The notes beneath the pieces are model-generated. The model was not told where the DNA came from. It was given only the letters and a program-made list of their open reading frames with translations, and did not search any database. Shown here piece after piece: positions 38,001-50,000 of a stretch of DNA of 64,000 bases. This DNA is from Odontesthes bonariensis. Taxonomy: Eukaryota > Chordata > Actinopteri > Atheriniformes > Atherinopsidae. Location: assembly GCF_027942865.1 (NCBI RefSeq), contig NC_134511.1:27885390-27949389 (forward strand). Direction: 5' to 3'. Numbering within the stretch: the first letter of the stretch is position 1; each line of letters begins with the position of its first letter. The position numbers and the translations under genes were made by a program.

Positions 38001-41000
38001 ATGACACCTCCAGGAGGCTAGACAGTGATTACTGGCGTCCCAGAGTCACTCCCCTAATGCCAGCCATCACTGCTCCTCACACCACAACAACCATCTTTTT
38101 TTTCCACAACCAGAAACTACCCCAGCCTCTCACCAACTGCACACCAGTCATAGCAGGGTGGGGATATAAACCCTGGTTCGGGTAGGGGTTAATTAAAGTA
38201 TAGAGGGTGCCAGAGGAGGAGGCATTACTAGACACACTAGCAGATTCAGCAGACAAACTCACCTAAACAGTCCTACAATCACTAAGAATGCCAGCAAAAA
38301 CAAGGCCATACAGGCCAACTCACCTAAAATGGCCGTCTGGTTTCAAAAGGCTCACATGGGCCACACCCTCCACTTAAATATATCCTGGATTTCTTCCTTG
38401 CTTCTTCCAAGAGTCTGTTTACCCTGAGTGCTCCCCCAGCTGGGCCCCCAGCTACTATTGCTTCTTCTAATCGAAATCCACTGACTGGAGTTTACTGCCT
38501 CATCTGACACTTCCTTCAATATTTTCCTCACACTCTGTCCACTTACACCCAACTCCCTCTCTCCCCTACAATGAGACAACAGACTTTGCAACAAATCCTC
38601 TACATCCTACTTCCGCTGGACATATCCTAACTTTCCATCCTCACTGCCCTGCTTCTGCCCCCAACTCCACATACCTAAGCTTTTTCCTTTCATATGCTTC
38701 TGCTACTAATTCCTCCCAAGGAACAGTCAGCTCTATGAAACAGACTCTCATTCTACTCCTAGACCACAAGATTATATCAGGCCTTAGATTTGTAGAGGCT
38801 ATTTCCTGGGGAACAACAAGCTTACCTCCTAAATCTACCTGCATCTCCCAATCACAAGCATCCTCTAAGCTGTCTTGCCTCCTTATTGTCTTATTAACTT
38901 TCTCCCCCTATTGGAAAAACTGAATTGCCACTCTCTTCACCTTAGACCCACCTACATTTACCTGCCCTCGTTTATCTTCAATACCTGCAGCTAAGCTTCT
39001 TAATACTTGGTTATGTCGCCAGGTATACCAGCCTTGTGATAGACTAACCTTACAACCTGACAAAATATGCCTTAGAGTTGCAGTACCTGAACATAAAGAA
39101 CACAACGGGTCTCCATTTATCCAGATTTTAGGTTCTGGGGCGTTGGCAATACATCATATGTTGCCCATATCAAAAATCTAATACTCCTTTCCTCCATACT
39201 GCTCTACTCCACACCGGTTTGCCTGGGCCAAGCCCCAAGCCTACCTGGCCTATTTGAACATTACCCACAATCTCTGTATGTCTAAGAGTTGCTTCTGCCT
39301 CCTGAGCTGCCATTCTTGGATTCCATTTCCTCCCCTTGGTTGGGTTTGGAACCACCTTACTAACTTCCACATCTTTATTTCCAGCTAACAGGAGCTCTGT
39401 CCTAACTTTAGTACATTTGAACTCTACTAGACTATATACTGGGAGCTGGAGTATGCCTTTCCCATACAGTGCCACAGTACTTAAGCATCTAGGAACACCT
39501 AGCCACTTCCTAATGTAAAAGCTAACTAATCTTTCCATTTTTTCTGCAACAGATAATGGAATCTCATACACAGACATTGGCCATATCAACCAAGGAAACA
39601 ATCCAAACTGCAGACACCACAGCTTCTACTTTCCTGGAAGCCCCGATTTATCTATTCTATCCAGTCCCTCAGCAACATCTTTCCGAAACTGCACTGCCTG
39701 ATCTCCATCCATCCATTATCTTCCGCTGCTCCGGGGATCGGATCGCAGGGGCAGCAGCTTGAGCAAAGAGACCCAGACGTCCCTGTACCCGGCCACTTCC
39801 TCCAGCTCTTCTGGGGGGACCCCGAGGCATTCCCAGGCCAGCCGAGAAACATAGTGGCCCTCATTTATCAAACTTGCGTAAGACGAAAAACGTGCGTAGG
39901 TCGTGTGTACGTTCTTTTCTGCGCAAAGGTTGGCATTTATCAAATCCATCGTGAGCGCAGGAAAGATGAAATCGCCACGACAGGTCTGAGGCCGTGTACG
40001 CACTTTTCCATTTTGACTTGCGGTGACTGCAATACAGCAGCGTCACTAGTGCGTGCTCAGGAGTCGCAACAAATCCCTTGGTTAAAATTACAGACTTATC
40101 ACTTTGAAGAAGGCCCATGTTTTATTTGACTTCAACATAAATATAAACATAAACGCAAATTAAATAAATTAAACAAGTACAACTCCGTAATTGGAAGAGT
40201 GATGGCTCATTATTCAACCGTGCACCCTCACACCGAACAGGAGAGGCGCTTTAACACTGCGCATTCGCGCACGCGTGCCACTGTGGAGAGGTGTATAGGA
40301 CTCCTAAAGCTGGATCTGTCTCTCGGCTGCGGGGGGAACCCTATACGCCCGAAAAGGTATGCAATATTATTATTGCATGCGGGGATCTCCATAACATTGC
40401 CCAAAAAAATGGAGTGCCATTTCCAGATGTACATCCAGAGGACCCCGTACCCAGAGATCCCTTCCACCAGCCTGCACAGCCAAGAGCGCTCAGGAGGAGA
40501 GAGGAACGTATTCAGCGATTCTGACTTTTGGTAAGCATTCTGTTATTCAAGGAAAAAAGAAAGGAGAACAACGATTTCTTTCAGCATTTATTCTGTGACT
40601 TCAGTGTTTCATTTATGTCTTTCAATGTACTGTCGATAGATTGCATGGTGTGTGTTAAAGCCATCATCCACTTCACGATCTCTGTTTGTCTTTCTAGGAC
40701 CTCTGTGGTTAACATGGCTGGCCGGTGTGACGCTGCAGACCGGGGGGCAGAGGCAGAGGCAGACGCTTCGGATGTTGACGGGCCGCGTATACAACTGTTT
40801 TATTTAAACGTCTTGGGTGTGCAGTCATTCTTACCATTCTCGAGCTCTAGCATGGGCGCATCAGTGTCAAGTTTCCCTGGCACACCGATGAGGACGTCGC
40901 TCCGATCACGCCAGCCACCCTCTCCTCCTCCTCCTCCCTCCTCCCCCCCCCCCCCCCCCCCCCCCTGTTTGTGACATGCTGCGCGTAGGAGAGCTGCGAC

Positions 41001-44000
41001 CTTCTTTTTCATATCGGACAACTTCTTCCTGATCTTACTGGAGAAACAGTAAAACATCGCTCAATTTTAGATTTAATTTAATCTGGAGTTTATCACATTT
41101 TATTGACCATCACAGTAGGGGAAAATACATAACTCGTCCAGTCTGCGATTTACATCGCCAACGCTGTTGACAGCCCTCCCAGCTGTCAACGCCGTTGACA
41201 GCGTTTCTTTGCCGCCTTTCGTCTATCCATGTCGCAAATTCTAGAGGTGCGGCCTCTCAGCCCCCTTTTGTAGAAGGCGTGGTTAGGATCATTACGATGG
41301 ATTTCAGCCACCGGATTTATCAACAGCCGCTCGGTTTTACGATGGGATTGGTGTGGTACGCATGTTCTGTAAATCTCACTTGAGCCTCTGCGTACGACGA
41401 GTTCTCCGCTCATATCAACGATGCTTTCTACGACGGCTTGATAAATGAGGGCCAGTCTCTCCAACGTGTCCTGGGTCTTCCCCGAGGCCTCTTCCCAGTG
41501 GGACGGGCCCGGAACACCTCACCGGGGAGGCGTCCAGGAGGCATTCTCACCAGATGCCCGAGCCACCTCATCTGACCGAGCTTCTCACCCTATCATTCAT
41601 TTCTGCCTGGTACCACCTACCTAAACTCTTTACTGCCTTTTCCCTAATTATTGGAATTTTTTCTTCATCTATTATAAACTTTCTATCACTTAATTTCCCT
41701 CTACTTATTGAGATACTTCTAAACTTAGTAGGTTTGATTTTCTCTCAAGTTTTCTCTTCATACATGGCACTGTTGTAGTCACCAACATCATATCATCCAT
41801 GTAGGCCCTAATTGGTGTAAGGCGCATGCCATCTGACATCTCTTTCCACCTACAACCTACTTGGAAGCTCTAATAATAAAAGATTATTGTACACCAGCAG
41901 AACTCATTCAACTTGAAGAAGCTGCAGCAGTTTTGCTTTGAATAACAGGCAAAAATACCTGTAGCTGGATGGGGTGAAGTCATAAAGACATAACCTAAGA
42001 CTTGAAGCTGTAATCACTGCAAAAGGTGTCTCTATATAAACAATATATATACCAGCACCCCTTTCTTTTTTTATTGAATATTTTTTGTAACTATACTTTA
42101 GGAATTTGGATTATTTCTTGGAGATCTTTTGGTTTATATACCCCCGCCACACAAAAGAAATACATTTCGGCCATACACAAGAAAATAGGAAAAAGGGGGT
42201 GAATACCTTTGCAAGCCACTGTATATCTCCTATATCATGAAATGAGAAGTAATCAAGCCTCCCAAGGGACTGAACGTTTTGTGTCGTACCTGGACAATTC
42301 TTTGAATACTGTGCATAATCATCGAGGTTTCCATTGACATACTAGACACACTCAAAGAATTACTCCCCTGCCTTTGAAGATCATCGATCTGTTATAGAGA
42401 AAAGGACAAGAATCAAATGTTTCAGATGTTTTTGAAGACATTTAATAAACCTATCTTTATAAAATGAGTTTATACCTTCGAGGCCAGTTGATCCACTTTA
42501 TCTGTTACTTTTCCCACAGCTAACCGAATCTCTGTATTGTGTTGCCGTGCCTCAGTCATCAAGAAGGAGGTCACATCACCAGAACCTGGAGAAAACAAAC
42601 CAGTCAGAGGGTACGTCATTACTTCAATATAATCTGAGGTGGTTCCTTTATCTGCAAGACTCCATCATGAAATGCTAACCTGAACCGAACGTTCAATGTA
42701 CCTAAACTTCAAAGAACAAGTTGCCCTAAACTTTTTAGCCCTTGATACAAAACTTTACAAAGCGAAAACTCTTAGAAGTGAAGATGAGAGTTTCTTTGAA
42801 ATTGAACTGAACAACCTTACCCAAGTAAGGGACAGTTTGTGCCGGGTAGACCTGGGTGACAGGCTGCATCTGAGATGGAGCAGCATGGGTCTGTGTGCAG
42901 GAGTAGCATTATTAAACAGATTTGATGTATTTCCACCATGTGCTGACTAAGGCCATAAGAAAAAAACTTGAAATGTGAACAAACTCACTTGTACTTGAAA
43001 GGCATGGGTGGTGCCTGGCAGCCCAGACTGAGAGCAAACAGAGGTCAGAACAGGAAGTAAGGCTGAGGTTGGAGCAGTGTGGGGATGAGGATGTACTGCA
43101 GGGGAAGCAATGCAATTAAACAAATAATCCTGAATGACAGGAAGACTAAAACATGAGTGGTGGGACAAAGTTCACCATGAGAAGCTGGAGCAGTTGTTGT
43201 GATGTGCACAGGAGATGAAGCTGCCGGACAATTCATTGCTCTGCTGCCACTGGTATCCTGAAAAAAGACGCAAAGCAGCGATGGCTCAGTAACAACACCA
43301 GAAATCATTTGAGAATTGGCACAGAGGGTTAGGGTCATTGCATTTCAATGCCTAAAGCTTTGACTGGAGTAAACAGAGCCACTACTGACTTGTGAATTAA
43401 CTTGCCATTTAAAATCAGTTAATAGCCCTTAAGAAAATTTCATGTATATAAACACAATGGGCCTCATGCAAGAACATTTCTGTATTTTTATTCTAAATTT
43501 CTCTCACTTTTTTCGTACGAAGGTCTCGTACCAACACGCCATGTCAGATTCAACAGCTTCGGAAAAGTGTTTTAACGACCTGCGTAAATGATGAATGCCA
43601 CCCATGCGTATTTAAGTGCACGTGCAGGAGGACAGTAAATTTGCATATACTCCACACCCAAAATAATACCATGCAAGGCTATGCTTCCTCTCTCCTGTGC
43701 TAGGAAGTGTTGAGTGTTGAGACTTTCATGAGATCTTTTCAGAGATCCAAAAAGGAAAATCTGTCATTTTTAGCAGTGTTAGCAGTGGAATATGGGACCT
43801 GCTAAAGCGAAGAAATGGGAAGTAATTACGAGTGCTTTTAATTCCGTGTCACCTGTAGTTTGTGATGTCACCAAAATAAAGAAGAAATGCCATGGCCAGG
43901 CGCTCGATAACTGCAACTAAAGCTGTGCAATCAGTTGTTGCCTCATCATGATGGCACTTTGATGAGGGGGTCCATGAGGGGGGTCTTCTGGCATGTTGTC

Positions 44001-47000
44001 TGCTGGCTGGATCAGGTAGTGGGAGACCCTCGTTCATGGCAATATTGCGCAAAACGCAGCATGCCAGAATAATCAGGCATGCCTTCTCTGGGCTATAGAG
44101 AAGTTTGCCACCCGCTGCATCAAGACACATACACCTGGCCTTCAGCTCACTAGTGCGCTCCACAACGGCACGGGTGCTTTGATGCGTATATGTGTGCAGT
44201 CTGTTGCTCCGATTATGTTTGGCAGTCCATGGCATGAAAGTCCCTCTTAATGTGTACTTGTTCAACAGCAGTGTATGGAAATTTGATGTACCATGGGTGA
44301 TAAACTGATGAGAGTTTTGATGACCAAGGGGAGCGCACGACTAACAGAGGACTGGGACACACACGATCTGTTTCCAATCTCGCTCTGAAAGGTTTCCGTG
44401 GCCAAAAAGGGTGGTGAGGACCTGGACGTGTGGTGGAATTGGGTTTAATCGGCGTGCTTCTCTCTGGAGTTGTGGCTCTAGCAAGCTGCATATTTGCAGC
44501 AGCACACAGTCCTTAGCAATCTAAATCGCGATGTCAGCCATTAGTCTGTCTCCGCAAAGATATCTACACGGTCTCGGAACACAAGCTCTCCAAGAGCCTG
44601 ACGCGCTAAGGCATCCAAAAGTAGCAAGTCAGCCGCTGGTTACACTTCCCATTGACCTTGATATATACAGAGTCAAATTAACCTTCAATTAGTGCATAAT
44701 TTAAGTCAAACAGAATCATGTCAGCATAATTATGGGGTATAATGTATTTATTTATGATTGCTTCAAAGTAATTAAATATACAATCTAGGGATGTCCAAAT
44801 CAGGTTTTTTGCCCCCGACTACGAGTCATTTGATTTTGAGTATCTGCCGATACAGAGTCCCAATCCGATACTTCTACAGTACAATTTAAAAAAATGAAGA
44901 ACGGTGAAGAAACAGATCCAGGATGTCCCTGATTTTTTATTTTATTCACCTTATTTTATCATATAACACTTATAAACAGAGCACTTCTGTGAGGTAGCTT
45001 GAACAAAAAAAGTAATCAAGTAATAAACAAATTCTTCACATTGTAGTTTAGTGCAACAATGTCTAACATAAAAACGAGCAGCAGCTCAACTTGAAATACC
45101 TGGCAGGCATGTAAACAAATAAGCAAATAAAAGTGCCACTGTGTTATAAAGTAAGGCCAGTAATGTGCTTTTCAGAACTGCACTCCTAATTCTCACTCTC
45201 CTCCTCTGGCTTCACAGAAGGAAATGTACGTTTTTCTTGATGAAAACCAACATCTCTACCATGTCAGATTTGAGCCCGTTCCTGTTCTCATCAAGGATGT
45301 TAGCGATGTCCTTGCCACCTCTGGAAATCCGAAGTTTGCATATGTCAGTTTGCAATCGCAATGTTTTTGTCATCCACTTTAAAATACCTCCACACCGCAG
45401 ACATTCGCGCCCCAGCCTCAAGTTGCTGCCGTGTTCTGCTTAGTTTTATGGCACGCAGCAAAGTGACGTCATGCCACATGTGTTGTTTCTGTGTGTAGTT
45501 GAGACCATAGACATAAAAATTCGGGGCGTTATGATTATTGTAGTTGGGGATATACACCTTCCTCAGTCAAAAAAAATGTAATGTGGGGGCATTGGAGACC
45601 CATCCAAGATGGCGGCCGTGCTGATACGTCAACTCCAATAGGCAGCGTCAGTCTATGAGGCGTCTACATATATTATGTCTATGGTTGAGACGGTCAGACG
45701 GTACCACCACATAACAGTAAATACTAAGCTGTTATTTTTTCCCATTTGTTTTGAAATATTATAGTTCTGATAAAAAAAAATAATGAGAATAAATATACAT
45801 ATATAAAAAGGCTACATATCCGATCCCTGATAGGGATTTAACGTCAGATTTCGATCAAGTCTGAAACCACGTGATCGGCCCCGATTTCCGATCACGTGAT
45901 CGGATCGGGACATCCCTAATACAATCCATTAGTCAAGCAAACTTGATTCGAATAACAGCGAACTATTTTACGAAACTGGACCACTCGTAAATTCTGTTCG
46001 TACCTCAAAGAAAATTTAAAATACGAAAAAAAAACCAGATCTGTTCGTACGAATGGTTGTTGTATGAATGGCATGAGGCCCATTGTTCCATATTTGCATC
46101 CAGATACTATAGGTTTATACGTTTTTAGGTTTTTAGAAACTTTCTTCAGTTAAAAGCCATGAAACACCATAAACCAACCTTCTTTTAAAAAGATTGAACT
46201 GCAATAAAACTCTGGGTTACGTTTTTTGAAATATTACATTGAATACAATTTAATATATATCAGAGATGGGGACTCGAGTCGCACTTAAGTCGGACAATCA
46301 AAGACTCGAGACTTGACGTCAGACTTGCCCTCAAAAGACTTGAGACTTGACTTGGACTTGGGACTCGTAAACGATCTTCATTTCATGAAATTATTGTTTC
46401 TGATCTTTATTTCATTAATTCCGATGTATGACAAGGCCGATGGCAGGCTGAGCGCAACATAGCCTCACGCATGCGTGCAGCCACTGATATCAAAACTACT
46501 GTAACCATGGCAGCGTCAAGCTCATTTGGAACTGTGCCATATGTTGTTACATTTGGTTATAAAGCGTTCACGCAGACAGCAACCAAGCCACTTGCAAAGT
46601 GTGTATTATCAGGATAAATGATGCAGGCTCAACTACGTCCAACTTCATCAGGCACCTATAAACGCACAAGGATAGGTCAGTCTCTTTGTAATGTGAGAGG
46701 GAAACTTAGCACATATCGACAGGTACCGCTAGCAAACTAATCAAAGTAAACAATGTTGTAAACTATATGAAGATTATAGCTTCATTGTTCACGACACGGC
46801 GTTGGTGATTTATCTGCAGCAGTTTGTGAAATTTGGGAAGGACTTAGTAGCCTAGGTTAACAGTTACTAGATTAATTGATAAATTAATCTAATTTTAATT
46901 AATTGACAATATTACTGGGCATGTATTGTTGTAATGTTTTAAATACTTGAACGCAGTTTTTCTAGAGAAGATAATTGCTTTGGATATGGGAGTATCGTCC

Positions 47001-50000
47001 ATTGACTCTTTTGGGCTTTCACATGCGCGCGCATACCGACAAGAGGTAAGTGACATGCTGTTTATAAAGTTGTTTTGTAACGTCCCCATGCCAGTAATGT
47101 GAGAACCATGCATATGGTTTTGATGGTAAGGCTTGTGACTTTATTGTCGGATGGTTTATAAAGTGGTGTGACGTTTCTGCAGTGTGCAAGTTGTTGTTTT
47201 ACGTGGAAGGTTTATTATTTGCCCCTTGGCCACCACGTATTTGGCTAGCATGACAGGCTGCGCAAACAGCGCAATCGCCGCACAGGGAGCGCCGATTTGC
47301 ACCAGTCTGTGTCCTACTGTCAGTATTTGACAACCTCTAAAATGGGATTGCGCTTCAAATGCCCCGGAGTTCCCCTTTAAGTCATTTGAGACTTGAGACT
47401 TGACTTGGACTCGAACACAAAGACTTTAGACTTGACTATTACTTGTGAACATGTCTGAGATATATATATATATATATATCTACACACACAGATATACAAA
47501 GTATATTGGACTTTGAATACAAAAACAGAACTTAAATGCTGACCTCGTGCTCTGAGTCACTAGATTCAGGATGGCTGGCAGCTCCTGTGAGAAAGGGCAG
47601 CATGGGCTGGCCCATCTTTGCCATGCGAGAAATCAGCTTTGCTTTTGTGGCGTCTGGATTCTGAAGTCAAAAACAAAAAAAAAGAGCAGTTATTATCAAC
47701 CAAGGTCCATGGTACACAAAGACATCAAAACAAATAAAAGAAATGCAGTTCAGGTGCTTACGGTAAACTGTTCACTCAGAGAGTTTGACTTTGCACGGAC
47801 TGGTGGCTCCCTGAGGGAAAAAAAAGACACTTCAGTTTCAAGTAAATGAAAGTAGAGTTCAGGGAAATACAAGTGAGCATTTGCTCAAGCTTTGATCTCA
47901 CCCTGGTCTGCCTGGACCAGAAGTAGTTGCTGGTACTGGGGTATCTGAGATTAAATTTTCCACACTGGGAGCTGGAGAAGGAGCAGCAGAGTCTCTGGAG
48001 CTGGCACTTGCCCGATCAGAACCACTGTCTTTAGAAAACTTCACCTAAAAAACAAGCTCTTCACATTACACCAACAAAACAAGTAACTCGGAGGAGAGAG
48101 GTTGTGTCAGATGTGGCAGCGCCTTTAAAAATGTTCTATTATAATAAAGGCAGAAATAAAAAAGCAGATCCAGAAAGGTGTAGAAAATTACACATCAGTG
48201 GACATTACCCGTCGAAGCTCTGCTTCAAAGATAAGGGTGCTGTTAGCCGGTACTCTATTAGGTACTCCCTTGGATCCGTAAGCCAGACTGGGAGGGATGA
48301 TAATGAGCCGACGGCCTGCCTTCTTCATCCCAAGCATCCCTTCCTCCCATCCCTGTAAACACGCAAAAGACAGGAAGGTGATGCCATAATAATAAAATGG
48401 AGAACTTGATGCAGGTTTCAGGCTGGACAGTGTCATCCTTTTACTGTAGTTTGTGATTTAATAGGAAAGCGTATTAAAGCCAGAGTTACTTTGCCTTCAA
48501 TTTCAAAGGAATTTGGAAATGCAAGACTCTGAAAACCATGACACCACATTAAAGTACTGTAATCAGCAAAAGTTACCTTCTGTTTTATCGTATATTTTCT
48601 TTTGTGTTATCATTATTACATGGTTGTTGGTCTTGGGGGATTCTCTGTCTTTTTACAGATCCAGCATTGGGGAAACTACTTATTGGCATCCACCTCATGA
48701 CCAGACCTCAGCTATATATCGATCGATCGATCGACTGCTTTTAGAACACTGAGGTCATTGAAGACTTTCCGCAACCTTTCAGGACAAAAGGAGTCACATT
48801 CTTTAATAACACTGTAGGTATTATCCTGTTAATGTATTCTGTAGTTATTCTATCCATCTACAGATCATAGACTTTTGAAAGAAGAAATATAATGATGTTA
48901 CATTTCATCATTACTAAGAGCTAATGAATGATGAATGCCTGATAATTTGGTAAAGCAAAAATCATTAAAATACTTCCCGAAACACTAAAAAAAATACCAT
49001 AAATGTCATGCTAGTAAAAACTAGCATGACAAAATAACAAACAAATAAAAAAAATGTTTTAAGTTATATTAATTATACTACAAGATGTTTTCATAGGGAC
49101 AGAACTTTTCTGAGTGAATTCTTATTCATTACAGTACATTTTAACTCACTTTGATCACTTTCCCAGCTCCAATTTTAAGCCTTAGCAACTTGTCTTTGTT
49201 CTGGTTGGAGTCAAACATCTGAAAAAAATAGTTGAAATGGAATTCATTGTGTGCCACAATGTCAAAACAATCTACAAAAATGTATGTCAATATGCTGAAA
49301 TTCATTAAGACAAAGTTAAAAGTGTGAGACCTGTCCAACTGTGTGATCCTGCAGGAGCCAGCCTGTGTAGACCACTTCCAAAGAGTCTCCATTCTCCACT
49401 GCCTGGCCCTCACCGAGACTCAGATCCTGAACCACCACAGAATCTAAAGAGGATGGGCTGTTTGCTTTAGCCAAACATACCTGATGATAAAAAGGAAACA
49501 GACCCGCATTTAAAAGTACATAATTAATATTTAAAGTTAATTTGGAAAAAACTTTCTAATTCAGACCAGACTGGTTCTGGAGTTCAGTTTATAAAGTAAA
49601 TGTATCAGTTTCCACAGCTATCCTGTCCTTTTCAACTGTGTTTTAAATACCAAGTCATGGATGGCTGTAAATGTTCCATAATGCAATTGGGACAAAACTG
49701 AAGTATTTGTAAAAGGCACTGAGGCTAAGAGAAACTCCAAGATTAAATTGATCAGAGCAAGTTGAAAACCGTGGAGTCCTTTTTGACAAAGAACGCGTTT
49801 TATCAACTGAAGTATATTTTTAGAGTCCGACCATTTCTCTCTCAAGCCAATGCAGACTGCACTGCACTCTTTTATTACCACCGAGATGGATTACTGTAAC
49901 CTCTGCTTTCTGGTCTCCCAAAAAAAGAGAGAGAGGAAAAAAACTCAGCAGCACAAATGTTGACCAAGACCAGAAATAGAGCTCATATTACTCTGATCTG

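Larger units (their letters stand above)
39706..41575. mobile_element. LINE 3'-region fragment split by Harbinger E
   Basis: Starts CCATCCATTATCTTCCGCTG and continues through GGCCAGCCGAGAAACATAG at 39855, then resumes at 41454 with GTCTCTCCAACGTGTCCTGG and ends CGAGCCACCTCATCTGA. This is a common fish LINE tail; clade not fixed. Confidence 0.7.
37890..41880 (-). pseudogene. Second R2-like LINE with REL endonuclease, split by insertions
   Basis: The upstream part (41576-41870) has [15 protein letters not shown] (YxDD reverse-transcriptase motif). The frame resumes after the insertion at 39705 with [17 protein letters not shown], then [20 protein letters not shown] and later [17 protein letters not shown] (zinc-binding) and [20 protein letters not shown] then TVPWEE (endonuclease). 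Several stops exist. Its 3' limit is uncertain, between 37890 and 38380. Confidence 0.75.
35207..42221 (+). mobile_element. Tc1-type transposon split by nested insertions, fkbp15 intron 17
   Basis: Ends CAGTGGCTTGCAGAATTACT and (inverted) CAGTGGCTTGCAAAGGTATT are flanked by TA. The Tc1 body survives in three pieces: 35207-35441, 36117-about 36650 (relic with TCCATAGGACCACCAAAGCT and a GTGAACCATGGTGGTTGTAG segment) and about 41885-42221 (GAAGAAGCTGCAGCAGTTTT and the end). The rest is later insertions: a Harbinger remnant, LINE fragments and a Harbinger within a LINE. All Tc1 coding frames are broken. Confidence 0.8.
43459..46081 (-). mobile_element. PIF/Harbinger relic D with inserted hAT, fkbp15 intron 12
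   Basis: Ends GGGCCTCATGCAAGAAC and its inverse GGCATGAGGCCC. Minus-strand transposase fragments are at 44491-44213 and 44265-43849 ([40 protein letters not shown]), plus [18 protein letters not shown] across a frameshift. The gene lacks the same middle part as copy C. It is split by a hAT element at 44786-45918. Confidence 0.85.

Noticed and set aside
40528-40974. 148-codon plus-strand frame with a polyproline end
   Set aside because: The proline run is translation of a poly-C tract inside Harbinger E, and the rest has no recognisable domain.
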